Origin: Streptomyces sp. WM6378
GTDB taxonomy: Bacteria; Actinomycetota; Actinomycetes; Streptomycetales; Streptomycetaceae
Direction of reading: 5' to 3'
DNA: 64,000 bases
NCBI RefSeq assembly: GCF_001279695.1
Contig: NZ_LGDD01000094.1
Span: 57,682 to 121,681, forward strand
The notes beneath the pieces were generated by a model. It worked only from the letters and a program-made list of their open reading frames with translations, was not told where the DNA came from and ran no database searches. A program made the translations under genes and the position numbers. Below, piece by piece: positions 8,462 to 18,103 of this stretch. Within the stretch, counting starts at the first letter, position 1. Each line of letters begins with the position of its first letter.

Positions 8462-9517
8462 ATGCATTTCGACGACACCACCGCCGTCATCACCGGCACC
8501 GGCTCCTGTCTCCCCGCAGACACCCTCAGCAACAACGACATCATCAGCACCGGAGACCTCAAAACCACCGACGACTGGATCCGCACCCGCACCGGCATCA
8601 CCCACCGCAGGCGCATCAGCCCGGGGCAGGCCACCAGCGACCTCGCCACCGCAGCCGGCGGCGCCGCGATCGCCTCCGCGGGAAACCCCACCGTGGACAT
8701 GGTCATCCTCGCCACCACTACCCCCGACCACCCCTGCCCGGCCACCGCACCCCAGATCGCCCACCGCCTGAACCTGGGCACCGTGCCCGCCTTCGACATG
8801 GCGGCCGTCTGCTCCGGGTTCCTCTACGCCCTGGCCACGGCCACCGCCCTCATCCGCGGCGGCCTCTGTCACACCTGCCTGGTCATCGGCGCCGACACGT
8901 ACTCCACCATCGTCGACCCCCACGACCGTGAAACCGCCGCCCTGTTCGGCGACGGGGCCGGAGCCGCCGTCCTGAGCCGGGGCAGCCCCGCGACACCGGG
9001 CGCGATCCATGCGGTCGACCTCGGCTCCGACGGCAGCGGCCGCGACCTCATCACCATCCCCGCGGGCGGCTCCCGCCAGCCGAATCACCCGCCCCCGCCC
9101 GAACCCACCGCCCACTACTTCCACATGCACGGCCGAGAGGTCTACGCACGCGCCGTCCGCCACATGACAGGCTCCGCCCATCAGGTGCTCACCGCGGCCG
9201 GCTGGGCCCCGGAGACCGCACGCGCCTTCATCGGCCACCAGGCCAACCAACGCATTCTCGACTCCGTCGCCGACCGTCTCGGTCTGCCGACCGAGCATTG
9301 CTTCGGAAACATCGCCCGCCTCGGCAACACCGCCGCGGCCTCCATCCCCCTCGTTCTAACTGACCCCGCCGTCCACCATGCCCTCCACCCCGGCGACCGC
9401 ACCGTCCTGACCGCCTTCGGCGGTGGCCTCACCTGGGCCTCCATCGCCCTCACCTGGCCATCCGCCACCCCCCGCAGCAAGCCTGCCGAACCTCCGAACC
9501 CAGCAAGGAGCCAGTAG
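8462..9517 (+). CDS. FabH-type 3-oxoacyl-ACP synthase III (second copy)
   Basis: The 351-residue protein again shows the KAS III triad: Cys117 (AAVCSGF), His259 (GHQANQR) and Asn289 (GNTAAAS). GHQANQR is closer to canonical FabH than the first copy's AHQPN. The initiator ATG lies 20 bp after the SDR stop, with GAAGG about 8 nt upstream. A proline-rich tail of about 20 residues follows the fold. Together with the first copy it suggests two distinct condensation or acyl-transfer steps in this pathway (inference). Confidence 0.88.
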   Translation: MHFDDTTAVITGTGSCLPADTLSNNDIISTGDLKTTDDWIRTRTGITHRRRISPGQATSDLATAAGGAAIASAGNPTVDMVILATTTPDHPCPATAPQIAHRLNLGTVPAFDMAAVCSGFLYALATATALIRGGLCHTCLVIGADTYSTIVDPHDRETAALFGDGAGAAVLSRGSPATPGAIHAVDLGSDGSGRDLITIPAGGSRQPNHPPPPEPTAHYFHMHGREVYARAVRHMTGSAHQVLTAAGWAPETARAFIGHQANQRILDSVADRLGLPTEHCFGNIARLGNTAAASIPLVLTDPAVHHALHPGDRTVLTAFGGGLTWASIALTWPSATPRSKPAEPPNPARSQ

Positions 9518-9519
9518 CC

Positions 9520-9789
9520 ATGGACACCGTCCTGACCCACCTCACCACGGTCCTCACCACCAAATTCGAGGTGCCCGCCGACCGGATCACGCCCCGCAGC
9601 ACCCTCGCCGACCTCGAACTGGACTCCCTGGCAGCCGTGGAGCTCTACGTCACGCTCCAAGAACACTGGGACGTGCCCCTGGACGACAGCGAGGCCACCC
9701 CCGACCGCACCGTCGGGGAAATCTCCCGAACCATCACCACCCTCCTCCCCCGGCACGAACAGCCCGCGGCTGGCGACGAGTGCGGCTGA
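9520..9789 (+). CDS. acyl carrier protein
   Basis: This 89-residue protein has the helical carrier fold with the phosphopantetheine site Ser36 in LELDSLAAVEL. It starts 2 bp after the second ketosynthase and its TGA overlaps the FabF-type start by one base (TGATG). It should carry the growing or loaded acyl chain for the surrounding enzymes. It needs activation by a phosphopantetheinyl transferase; the only recognisable one in the window is the C-terminal domain of the megasynthase at 37643-42184, which may or may not serve it. Confidence 0.9.
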   Translation: MDTVLTHLTTVLTTKFEVPADRITPRSTLADLELDSLAAVELYVTLQEHWDVPLDDSEATPDRTVGEISRTITTLLPRHEQPAAGDECG

Positions 9790-11018
9790 TGCCCGACGCC
9801 CTGGCCGTCACCGGCATCGGCCTCGTGACCCCGGGCGGAATCGGGACCGAGGCCACCTGGCAGGCCGTATGCGCCGGACGCTCCACCGCCCGTACGGACC
9901 CTGAACTCGCGGGACTCCCCGTCGACTTCACGTGCCGCGTCCCCGGCTTCGGCCCCGACGCCCTGCCCGGCACACGCCAGCCGTGGCGCTACGACCGCTC
10001 CACCCAACTCCTGCTCGCCGCGGCCGCCGAAGCCCTGCGCTCAGCACGCCTCGATCCCGCCGACTGGGACCCCGCCCGCGTCGCCCTGGTCGTCGGATCC
10101 GCAGCGGGCGGCATCTCCACCCTCGAAACCCAGCACCGCAGATTCCTCGACCACGGCATCACCGGCCTGTCCCCGCTCACCCTCACCGCCTACCTCCCGA
10201 ACATGGCCGCCGGCCACCTCACCCTCGCACTCGGCATCACCGGACCAGCCCTGCAGACCTCCACCGCCTGCGCCTCCGGGGCCAGCGCCATCATCACCGC
10301 CGGTCTCCTCCTCGACCTGGGCCTCTGCGACATCGCGCTGGCCGCCGGGGGCGACGCCATGACCACCCCGCTGTGCGCGGCCGCCTTCGCCAAAATGGGA
10401 GCGCTCTCCCGGCGGACACACGACCCCGCGCGCGCCTCCCGCCCCTTCGACAAGGACCGCGACGGCTTCGTCCTCGGCGAAGGCGCCGCCGTGATCGTCC
10501 TCGAACGCACCGCCCACGCCGCGGCCCGCCAGGCACCGACCAGTGCCTACCTCATCGGCCACGCCGCCACCAGCGACGCCCATCACCCCACCACCCCCCA
10601 TCCCGAAGGCGACGGACTGCGCCGTGCCGTCCTCCAAGCACTCCACACCGCCGACGCGACCACCCACGACGTCGACCACATCAACGCGCACGGCACCAGC
10701 ACCCGCCTCAACGACCGCACGGAAGCCGCCGTCATCCACGCCCTGTTCGCCTCCCGTCCGCCGTCCGTCACCTCCGCCAAAGGCGTCCTCGGCCACACCA
10801 TGGGCGCAGCCGGAGCCATCGAGGCGGCCCTCACCGTCACGTCCCTGCAGCGCTCGACCGTCCCGCCCACCGCCAACTTCGCCGAACCCGACGCGGCCAC
10901 CGCCGGCCTCGACCTCGTCACCGGCCGTGCCCGCCGGCAGCCGCTCACCGTCGCCCTCAGCCACTCGCTCGGATTCGGCGGCCACAACACCGTCCTCGCC
11001 TTCTCCACCAGCACCTGA
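9789..11018 (+). CDS. FabF-type 3-oxoacyl-ACP synthase II
   Basis: The 409-residue KAS II enzyme has the full Cys-His-His set: Cys161 (STACASG), His301 (NAHGTST) and His336 (GHTMGAAG). It therefore looks catalytically competent and is not a chain-length factor. It condenses malonyl-ACP with an acyl-ACP. It is the last gene of the operon and overlaps the ACP gene by one base. With one reductase and no dehydratase in the operon, either few elongation rounds occur or the primary fatty-acid enzymes complete the cycle (inference). Confidence 0.9.
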   Translation: MPDALAVTGIGLVTPGGIGTEATWQAVCAGRSTARTDPELAGLPVDFTCRVPGFGPDALPGTRQPWRYDRSTQLLLAAAAEALRSARLDPADWDPARVALVVGSAAGGISTLETQHRRFLDHGITGLSPLTLTAYLPNMAAGHLTLALGITGPALQTSTACASGASAIITAGLLLDLGLCDIALAAGGDAMTTPLCAAAFAKMGALSRRTHDPARASRPFDKDRDGFVLGEGAAVIVLERTAHAAARQAPTSAYLIGHAATSDAHHPTTPHPEGDGLRRAVLQALHTADATTHDVDHINAHGTSTRLNDRTEAAVIHALFASRPPSVTSAKGVLGHTMGAAGAIEAALTVTSLQRSTVPPTANFAEPDAATAGLDLVTGRARRQPLTVALSHSLGFGGHNTVLAFSTST

Positions 11019-11648
11019 CCTCCGCGCCTTCCAGGCGTGACACTGCCCCGCCCCGCCCCGCCCTGCGGCGCGGGGCCGGCGGCCTTCCGGGGACGGGTCA
11101 CTGCATTGGATTTGAATCAGCCCTGCGGCCGGCACGGCGTGGCCAATTCCCCTGCGACAGGTGGCGTAATCCAGCGCATTAGCTGCCCACCGGGGCCATG
11201 CGGATCGATTCGGACTATCAGGCGTCGGCACTACCGAACCTGACGGGTGGTCAGTTACTGAAGCCGTCGCGCTCGAAATGCCACCGGACCTGCGGTCGCG
11301 CCCTTTTTCGGCAGGCCTTCCCGTGGTGGCCGCGGCCAGCGACGACCGGCGCAAAATTAGCCATGAACGTCCTGCATTACGAAGTCATGGTTGTTACATG
11401 ACCAACTCTTTTCCTATGCTGCTCATGCCGGGACGGGATCAGCAATTCCTGTAATTGCTCATGCCGTTTACCGCGCGCAAGGGAACGAACCGCACGCACG
11501 ACAGACATGTGCACACAGAAATGGGGCCACACCGAAACGGCATGGCCCCAGGGACGCTTTGGTATGCAACGCCTCGCACCGGCCGTCGACTTGGCAGGCA
11601 ACGGGCCGGCCGCGAGACACATGACCGCGACCTCATCGGAGGGTACCC
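11019..11648. other. intergenic region after FAS-like operon
   Basis: About 630 bp hold no supported gene. Translations of the open frames are short and not protein-like. The first 60 bp contain a GC hairpin. The 11350-11460 part is less GC-rich and probably holds the promoter of the following lyase-family gene, but I could not fix a -35/-10 pair. Confidence 0.5.
11055..11076 (+). terminator. possible GC hairpin terminator
   Basis: GCCCCGC at 11055-11061 pairs with GCGGGGC at 11070-11076 across an 8-nt loop, 37 bp after the FabF-type stop. There is no T tract, which is normal for streptomycete terminators. Confidence 0.4.
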
Positions 11649-12506
11649 GTGAATCACCCCAACCGGCTACGCACCGCGATACACAGCGACGGCACCACCC
11701 CCCTGATCGGCATTTTCGACATGTTCTCCGCGTCCGTGGCGGCGCGGCACTACGACGGGATGTTCGTCTCGGGATTCGGCTTCGCGGCCTCCCACTACGG
11801 CCTGCCCGACATCGGCTTCATCGCCTGGCCCGACATCGTCGCGTTCGTCCAGCGGCTGCGGCTCGCCTTCCCCCAGCAGCACCTGCTGGTCGACATCGAC
11901 GACGGTTACGTCGACCCGGAGACGGCGTGCCACGTGGTCCAACAGCTGGAGAACGGCGGGGCCTCCGGGGTCATCCTGGAGGACCAGCAGCGCCCGCGCC
12001 GCTGCGGCCACGTGGACGGCAAGCAGGTGCTGGCTCTTGACCAGTACCTCGAAAAGCTCGACATGGTCCTCAAGGCGCGCCGAGACCTGGTCGTCGTCGC
12101 GCGCACGGACGCCACCGAGGAGGAGGAGATCCTGCGCCGGGCCAAGGCCCTGGCCGCGACCGACGCCGACGTGATCCTCGTCGACGGGGTACGCAGCATC
12201 GACTGGATCCACAAGGTGCGCCGCGTCATCGGCGACAAGCCGCTGCTCTTCAACCAGATCGCGGGCGGCAAGTCGCCGCGGCTCTCGCTGACGGAGCTTC
12301 AGGAGCTCGGCATCGACGTCGCGATCTACAGCACGCCCTGCCTGTTCGCCGCCCAGACCGCCATCGACGGCGCGCTGAGCGAGCTCAGGGCGGCCGACGG
12401 GCGGCTGCCCGAGCACACCCCGGCCAGTGTCGGCGTCGCCGAGTGCCTGTCGCTGCTTGAGCGGAACATCAGCCGCCACCACGGCCGTGTCCCGGCCGGC
12501 GCCTGA
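11649..12506 (+). CDS. isocitrate lyase/PEP mutase superfamily enzyme
   Basis: The 285-residue protein is a TIM-barrel member of the isocitrate lyase / PEP mutase family. It shows GFGFAASHYGLPD near residue 40, the metal site DIDDGYVD, and EDQQRPRRCGH with Cys119. The Cys-Gly-His lid motif marks lyases (methylisocitrate lyase, oxaloacetate hydrolase-like), whereas PEP mutases that make C-P bonds have EDK...NS there. A C-C bond-cleaving lyase is therefore more likely than phosphonate synthesis. GTG 11649 has GGAGGG 6 nt upstream. It precedes a transporter gene by 81 bp, so the two may share a substrate (inference). Confidence 0.8.
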   Translation: MNHPNRLRTAIHSDGTTPLIGIFDMFSASVAARHYDGMFVSGFGFAASHYGLPDIGFIAWPDIVAFVQRLRLAFPQQHLLVDIDDGYVDPETACHVVQQLENGGASGVILEDQQRPRRCGHVDGKQVLALDQYLEKLDMVLKARRDLVVVARTDATEEEEILRRAKALAATDADVILVDGVRSIDWIHKVRRVIGDKPLLFNQIAGGKSPRLSLTELQELGIDVAIYSTPCLFAAQTAIDGALSELRAADGRLPEHTPASVGVAECLSLLERNISRHHGRVPAGA

Positions 12507-12587
12507 CGGTGAGTCGGGAGGGGCCGCGTCGCTTGAGCGGCGGCGCGGCCCCGCGCCTCGTAAGTCCCGCTCCGTACAAGGAGATCC

Positions 12588-13799
12588 ATGCTCCTCATCC
12601 TGCGCTCGGTCGCCCGTCACGTCCGGCACCGCGTGGACTGGTACATCGTCGCGCTGTTCGCCGTCATCGGCGTGGCGACGCTCGCCCCGGTGGAGGGGGC
12701 AGCGGCTGACGGCGTCTCGCTCGCCGTCCGGGTCGCCGTCGGGCTGCTGTTCTTCCTCTACGGTGCCCGCCTCTCGCCGCAGGCGGCGTACGACGGTCTG
12801 CGGCACTGGCGGCTGCACGTCCCCATCCTGGCTCTGACCTTCGTCGCCTTTCCTCTGGCGGGACTGGCGGCCGGGTTGCTGCCGGGTGCGGTGCTCGGCA
12901 CGGAACTGGCCGTCGGTGTCCTTTTCCTGACGATCCTTCCGTCCACCGTGCAGTCCTCGATCGCCTTCACGTCGATGGCCCGGGGCAATGTGGCGGCGGC
13001 CATCTGCTCGGCGTCGTTCTCCACCGTCCTCGGAGTGGTGCTGACTCCCGTCCTGGTGGTCGCCCTCATCGGGCAGACCGGCGGCGAGGGAATGCCGATA
13101 CGAACCTCGCAGCTCGGGGACATCGCCCTTCAGCTCCTGGTGCCCTTCCTCGCCGGGCAGGTGGCGCGGCGCTGGGTCACCGAATGGCTGGGCAGACACC
13201 GGGCGTTGATCACCGTGTGCGACCGGGGCTCCATCCTGCTCGTCGTCTACTCCGCGTTCAGCCGGGGCATGACCACCGGCATCTGGCAGCGCGTCTCGCC
13301 CGGGCGGCTGCTCCTGCTGGCCGCGCTGTGCGTGCTCCTGCTCGTCCTGGCCCTACAGCTCGCCAACGGCACTGCCCGCCTGATCGGCCTGCCGTACGCG
13401 GACCGGGTCACCGCCGTGTTCTGCGGCTCGAACAAGAGCCTGGCCAGCGGGCTGCCGATGGCCACTGTCCTGTTTCCTGCGGAGCGGGTCGGGATAGTGA
13501 TACTGCCGCTGATGCTCTACCACACCATCCAGTTGGTGGCCTGCGCCTGGCTGGCCCGCCGCTGGTCGACCAACCGATCCGCCGACCCGAGAACCCGGCG
13601 ACTTGGCCGGGCGGAACCACACCGCGAGGTTCTCGAAGAACGCGCAGGACCACCACAGGAGTACAACGGGCGCGATGAAGCAGGGAGGCCACGCAAACCC
13701 CGGGGACCCGGCCCAGGTCCGGCGACGAAGGTTTGGCCGCCGGTCGGGAGGCGGTCGGCACCCTACGGCGTGAAGACGCCTCCGGACACGAGCTGTTGA
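12588..13799 (+). CDS. bile acid:sodium symporter-family membrane transporter
   Basis: The 403-residue protein has about ten hydrophobic helices between residues 18 and 325 and the SBF-like signature FLYGARLSPQAAYDGLRHW near residue 60. A later CGSNKSLASGLPMATVLFP segment is typical of the plant/bacterial YfeH-type branch. These proteins move organic anions with sodium. The last 80 residues, after the final helix, are hydrophilic and Arg/Pro-rich and unlike the family; they could be a read-on tail after a lost stop. The start has AAGGAG at ideal spacing. It follows the lyase gene and may import or export its substrate. Confidence 0.8.
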   Translation: MLLILRSVARHVRHRVDWYIVALFAVIGVATLAPVEGAAADGVSLAVRVAVGLLFFLYGARLSPQAAYDGLRHWRLHVPILALTFVAFPLAGLAAGLLPGAVLGTELAVGVLFLTILPSTVQSSIAFTSMARGNVAAAICSASFSTVLGVVLTPVLVVALIGQTGGEGMPIRTSQLGDIALQLLVPFLAGQVARRWVTEWLGRHRALITVCDRGSILLVVYSAFSRGMTTGIWQRVSPGRLLLLAALCVLLLVLALQLANGTARLIGLPYADRVTAVFCGSNKSLASGLPMATVLFPAERVGIVILPLMLYHTIQLVACAWLARRWSTNRSADPRTRRLGRAEPHREVLEERAGPPQEYNGRDEAGRPRKPRGPGPGPATKVWPPVGRRSAPYGVKTPPDTSC

Positions 13800-14013
13800 C
13801 CGCCTGAACTACCCGGCTAGCGGCGGTACTTGACCGCCTCGGCGGACGGCAGGCCGACGGATTTCCGGGCGGCATGGCAGGCCAGTCCGCACCGCGTTCA
13901 CGTGCGGGACCTGGGCGGGACGCCCGCTGAACGTGCCGTGCCGCCGGACCCGGCCGCCGCACCCACCGCCATCGCCACGTGCAGGGCGGCCCTGGCTCGA
14001 AGCGGCTCGGCTG

Positions 14014-16359
14014 TCATTCGGTGTGCAGGACCCGGGCGATGGTCTGCCGGGCCGCCGTTCGCGCCGGTAGCACCGCGCCCAGTGCGGCGATCGCCACCCC
14101 GGCAAGGGCCAGCAGCGCCATGGCTCCCGGGTGCCAGACGTCCAGCATCCGGTCCGGGAGAGCGAGGTGGGCGCTGCTCTCGGTCAGCGGGATCACCACA
14201 CGATAGGCCGCCACCCCCAGCGGCAGCCCGAGGATCCCGCCGATCAGACCGAGCCCCGCCATGGACACCACCAGCATCACGGTGACCTGGCGTGGGGTCA
14301 TGCCGATCGACTTCAGCATCCCGAGGTCGCGCCGCCGCTCCCGGCTGTTCAGCACGACCGTGTTGAACACTCCCATCGCGGCGACCACCGACAGCATCAG
14401 AGTCAGCGCGGAGGCGGAGCCGATCACCGTCATGGCTCCGGCGTTCACCGATGTCTGCGCGCTCGGATCGAGTCCGGGGTCGGCGGCCCGAACGGCCTTC
14501 ATGTAGGCGGCGGTATCGGCTTGGGGGCTGAGCCGCACCCAGTACTGGTTGGCCTGCGCGCCCGGCGCCAGGGCGGTCAGTGTCGACCAGTCGGCGCGCA
14601 TCATGTCCGCCGGCCCGGACATGACCTCACCGACCAGGGTCACGCGCTCCGTGCGGCCGTCCGCCGCGCCCAACGTGAACGAGTCACCGAGGCTCACGCC
14701 GTGCTTGGACAGAAATTTACCGGAGGCCACTACCTCTCCGCGGGTGCGCATCCACCGGCCTCTGGCCAGGTCGTCCTGCAGTACGGACCGGCCCTCGCGC
14801 GCGCCTTGGATCGTCACGCCCTGGCTCTGGCCGAGCAGCCGCACATCGGCGAAGCCCACGGCGGAGACGTCCGCCGCCTGCGGCAGACCGCGCAACAGCG
14901 TCTGTGCAGCGACATCGTCATGATGCGGGACGGATTGTCCGAACCTGGCTTCCCCTCGCCAGACGACGACTTGGAGTCTGCCGGCGCCCTCGACGGCGTC
15001 GCCGTAGGAGACCATGGTGGTCGCCAGGCCGGTCGCGAAGGTCACCGTCGCCACCCCGAGCAGCACCGCGGAGACGGTGAGCAGGGCCCGTCCGGGCCGG
15101 GCGAAGGGCAGACCGAGCCCCAGGGTCACCGAGCGCGGCAGTCGCGCGCCGGTCAGCCACCGCTGCACCTTCAGCCCCCGTCCTCCGCCGGGAGCGCTGC
15201 CCGCGCTGATCGCACGTGCCGCGGAGAGCCGGTGTGCGCGCAGCGCCGGGATCAGCGCGGCCAGCACCACGACCGCGGGCATGCCCAGCCCCGTGGACAC
15301 GTACACCCAGGAGCTGACCGTCGGCGCGACGTTCACCGTACCGAGTTCCGCGCCCTGGAAGACCTGGTGCAGGAGCGGCCGCGCGACCACCGCGCCGAGT
15401 GCCGTCCCGGCCGCCGCGCCCACCGTCGCCGGGACGCAGACCATCACCAGATAGACCGCGACCACCTGATTGGGCGTGAATCCCAGGGACTTGAGCACCC
15501 CGATGTGCCGGAAGCCGGACACCACCGCACCACTCACCACATTGCCCACGATCAGGACGGCCACCAGCAGGCCGAGGATCCCGAAGGCCATGAGGAACGG
15601 TACGAAGGCATTGGGCTGGGAGGCGATCTGCGCCTTCAGCGTCAGGTACGACTGATGGGCCACCAGCGAGCCCGACGGCAGGCCGGTGGTCACCGCTGTC
15701 GTGCCGGCCGTGATCTGACGGGGCGTCGCGGCCCGGTCGAACCGGTACAGCATCTGGTACGTCGTGGGGTGCAAGGCTTCGATCTGCTCCGGGGACACCC
15801 ACGCCTGCGCGGTTCCGCTCACGCTGGACGCGAGGCCGACGACGGTCAATGGCGCAAGCCCGGGCAGCCGGATCCGTTTGCCGAGCGGGGAGTGCGGCCC
15901 GGTGCCCATCCCGGGCGCGTCCGGCAGCGCCAGGACGAGTTGGCCGGGGCCGGTGGCCCAGTGTCCGGCGAACAGGTCCAGGCGGTCGACCGGTCCCCCC
16001 GGGTCCCCGCGCCCCACCACGGTCACCGGGCCCGTCCCCATCCCGGGCAGCTCGTCGGCCACGCTCCGCGGCAGGTCGACCACGGCTTGCGGAAACGGTC
16101 CCGCCGCGCCCTGAACCCCCGGACGGTGCGCGGTCCGCGCCACCTGTGCGGCCGGCACTTTCGCCGCGTCGAAGGTGGCGACGACATGCGCGCCCCGTGC
16201 CTGGCCGAAGAGCCGGTCGAACGGTCCGGACACGACGTCGAGCAGGCCGAGGGCAACCACGAGGGCCATGCTGGAGACGAGGACCACCACTGCGATCACG
16301 GAGGTCTGCAGCCGGCGGCGGCGCACGGCCGCGCGTGAGGCTCGCCACACCGCGCTCAC
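14014..16359 (-). CDS. FtsX-type ABC transporter permease
   Basis: The 781-residue protein has the duplicated FtsX/MacB-type permease layout. There is an N-terminal helix (residues 18-42), a large extracytoplasmic domain, a three-helix block near 255-385, a central helix near 430, a second extracytoplasmic domain, and a final three-helix block near 650-770. Such permeases work with a cytoplasmic ATPase in export of lipids or peptides or in mechanotransmission. GTG 16359 overlaps the ATPase stop by 4 nt, so the two genes form a pair. The divergent two-component system probably controls them (inference from position, common for this arrangement). Confidence 0.85.
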   Translation of the reverse strand: MSAVWRASRAAVRRRRLQTSVIAVVVLVSSMALVVALGLLDVVSGPFDRLFGQARGAHVVATFDAAKVPAAQVARTAHRPGVQGAAGPFPQAVVDLPRSVADELPGMGTGPVTVVGRGDPGGPVDRLDLFAGHWATGPGQLVLALPDAPGMGTGPHSPLGKRIRLPGLAPLTVVGLASSVSGTAQAWVSPEQIEALHPTTYQMLYRFDRAATPRQITAGTTAVTTGLPSGSLVAHQSYLTLKAQIASQPNAFVPFLMAFGILGLLVAVLIVGNVVSGAVVSGFRHIGVLKSLGFTPNQVVAVYLVMVCVPATVGAAAGTALGAVVARPLLHQVFQGAELGTVNVAPTVSSWVYVSTGLGMPAVVVLAALIPALRAHRLSAARAISAGSAPGGGRGLKVQRWLTGARLPRSVTLGLGLPFARPGRALLTVSAVLLGVATVTFATGLATTMVSYGDAVEGAGRLQVVVWRGEARFGQSVPHHDDVAAQTLLRGLPQAADVSAVGFADVRLLGQSQGVTIQGAREGRSVLQDDLARGRWMRTRGEVVASGKFLSKHGVSLGDSFTLGAADGRTERVTLVGEVMSGPADMMRADWSTLTALAPGAQANQYWVRLSPQADTAAYMKAVRAADPGLDPSAQTSVNAGAMTVIGSASALTLMLSVVAAMGVFNTVVLNSRERRRDLGMLKSIGMTPRQVTVMLVVSMAGLGLIGGILGLPLGVAAYRVVIPLTESSAHLALPDRMLDVWHPGAMALLALAGVAIAALGAVLPARTAARQTIARVLHTE

Positions 16360-17099
16360 GCCGAACGCTCCAGAGTCCGCTCGCCGGTGATCCGGCCGTC
16401 CGCCATCGTGACCAGGCGACTGGCGCAGCGCGTGGCGAGCCGCCGATCGTGCGTCACCAGCATCAGGGTCTGGCCCAGTTGGTTGAGGTCGATGAGCAGG
16501 TCCATCACCTGCTCGCCCGCGTGGCTGTCCAGCGCGCCGGTCGGCTCGTCCGCCAGCAGCAGCGCGGGACGGTTCATCAGTGCGCGAGCCACCGCGACCC
16601 GTTGGCGCTCGCCACCGCTGAGGGCCGCGGGATAGACGTTCCTGCGGTCGGCGATGCCGAGTTCGTCGAGCAACTCCAGGGCTCTGCGCCGGGCTTGGCG
16701 GGCCGGTGTTCCGGTGAGCTGGGCGGCCAGTGCGATGTTGTCGATCGCGGGCAGGTCGTCGATGAGGTTGAAGAACTGGAAGATCATGCCGATCCGACGG
16801 CGCCGGAAGAGCGCGAGGCCGGTCTCGTTGATGCTGCCGAGGTCCTCGCCGTGCACACGCACCGAGCCTGCGCTCGGCCGGTCAAGGCCGGCGATCATGT
16901 TCAACAGGGTCGACTTGCCGCAGCCGGACGGGCCCATCACCGCCACCGCCTCGCCCGCGCCGATCTCCAGCGTCACTCCGTCCAGGGCGACGGTGTCGCC
17001 GTACTCCTTGCGCAGGCCCCTCACTTGGACGACGTCCTGGCCGCGCACGGTGGCCGGGCCGGTTCCTGGGGCAGCGCCCCTGATGTGTTCGGTGGTCAT
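16356..17099 (-). CDS. ABC transporter ATP-binding protein, MacB/LolD-like
   Basis: The 247-residue ATPase shows all motifs: Walker A GPSGCGKST, Q-loop FQFFN, signature LSGGERQRVAVARAL, Walker B LLLADEPTGALD and H-loop THD. This is the type that pairs with FtsX-like permeases. I place the start at ATG 17099; the frame is open to ATG 17168, but the extra 23 residues are atypical and neither start has a strong ribosome binding site, so a leaderless transcript is possible. Only 128 bp separate it from the divergent sensor kinase. Confidence 0.88.
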   Translation of the reverse strand: MTTEHIRGAAPGTGPATVRGQDVVQVRGLRKEYGDTVALDGVTLEIGAGEAVAVMGPSGCGKSTLLNMIAGLDRPSAGSVRVHGEDLGSINETGLALFRRRRIGMIFQFFNLIDDLPAIDNIALAAQLTGTPARQARRRALELLDELGIADRRNVYPAALSGGERQRVAVARALMNRPALLLADEPTGALDSHAGEQVMDLLIDLNQLGQTLMLVTHDRRLATRCASRLVTMADGRITGERTLERSA

Positions 17100-17227
17100 G
17101 ACAGGGACGGTAGGCGGCGTGGGCGTTCGGGGCGTCAGCCCCTGGAGGTAGTCCGCGGCGACGCTCATCCTGGCGATGTACGAGCTGGTCCTGGGGGTGG
17201 ACGTCTGCTCGCCTCCTGCCTGGCAGG

Positions 17228-18103
17228 ATGGACGCCGTGTGGATATCGGGAACGGGCTGGCTACTGACTGCCCTGGTGACGGGGAGCCTGGCGGTGGCGG
17301 GCAGCACCACCGTGCTGCTTGCCCGCGCCCGCCGCCGTTACCGCAAGGTCCTGGAGGACCGGCGCTGGCTGCTGGAGCGCGAACGGGAGGCCGCCGCGCG
17401 CACCGCGGTGACGGCCGAACGCGCTCGCATCGCCCGCGAGTTGCACGATGTCGTCAGCCACAAGGTCAGTCTGATGGTCGTTCAGGCGAGCGCCGCCCGC
17501 GAGGTGCTGGCCGCGCTGCCGAACGAGGCCGCGACCGCGCTGCGGGCCGTCGAGGGCGCGGGGCGCGACGCCATGACCGAACTGCGCCATCTGCTGGGCC
17601 TGTTGGCTCCCTCGCCGAACGGCGACGACGACGGGGATGAGCGGCACGGCGACCTCTCCGGGCTCGCACCTCAGCCGAGCCTGAGCCAACTGGGCACCCT
17701 CGTCGACCGGATCGCCTTCGCCGGCCTCCCGGTCGAGGTGCGCATCTCCGGCGAACCGCGCCCACTGGCGCCCGGCATCGACGTCACCGCCTACCGGATC
17801 GTCCAGGAGGCGCTCACCAACGCGCTCAAGTACGGCGACGGCGGCAAGGCGTCGGTGACGGTGCGCTACGCCGACCACAGTCTGCGGGTCGAGGTCCTCA
17901 ACAGCGGACCGAGCGTGCTGTCCGCCGACCCCACGAGTCCGGGTGCCGCACCGGGTGACCACAAGCGCCGGTACAACGGAGCCGGGCGTGGCCTGATCGG
18001 TCTCCGCGAGCGCGTCGCCGTCTACGGCGGCCACTTCGACGCCCGGCGCCGTATCGGCGGCGGTTACCGCGTCCGCGCCCGCATCCCTCTGGAGAGCCCG
18101 TGA
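17228..18103 (+). CDS. sensor histidine kinase, NarL/DesK type
   Basis: The 291-residue kinase has a single N-terminal membrane segment (about residues 8-32) and almost no sensing domain. A HisKA_3 dimerisation helix with His73 (RELHDVVSHKVS) follows. The ATPase domain has QEALTNALKY (N box) and GLIGLRERV (G box). With so little outside the membrane it may sense the membrane itself or the adjacent ABC transporter. GTG 18100 of the regulator overlaps its stop, so both are co-translated. Confidence 0.88.
   Translation: MDAVWISGTGWLLTALVTGSLAVAGSTTVLLARARRRYRKVLEDRRWLLEREREAAARTAVTAERARIARELHDVVSHKVSLMVVQASAAREVLAALPNEAATALRAVEGAGRDAMTELRHLLGLLAPSPNGDDDGDERHGDLSGLAPQPSLSQLGTLVDRIAFAGLPVEVRISGEPRPLAPGIDVTAYRIVQEALTNALKYGDGGKASVTVRYADHSLRVEVLNSGPSVLSADPTSPGAAPGDHKRRYNGAGRGLIGLRERVAVYGGHFDARRRIGGGYRVRARIPLESP

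Noticed and set aside
11649..12506. PEP mutase of a phosphonate pathway
   Set aside because: The lid motif is RRCGH, as in lyases, and not the EDK...NS motif of PEP mutases; no phosphonopyruvate decarboxylase is nearby.
14131..16338. A 735-codon plus-strand frame opposite the ABC permease
   Set aside because: His/Arg/Gln-rich shadow; the minus strand gives membrane helices and FtsX domains.
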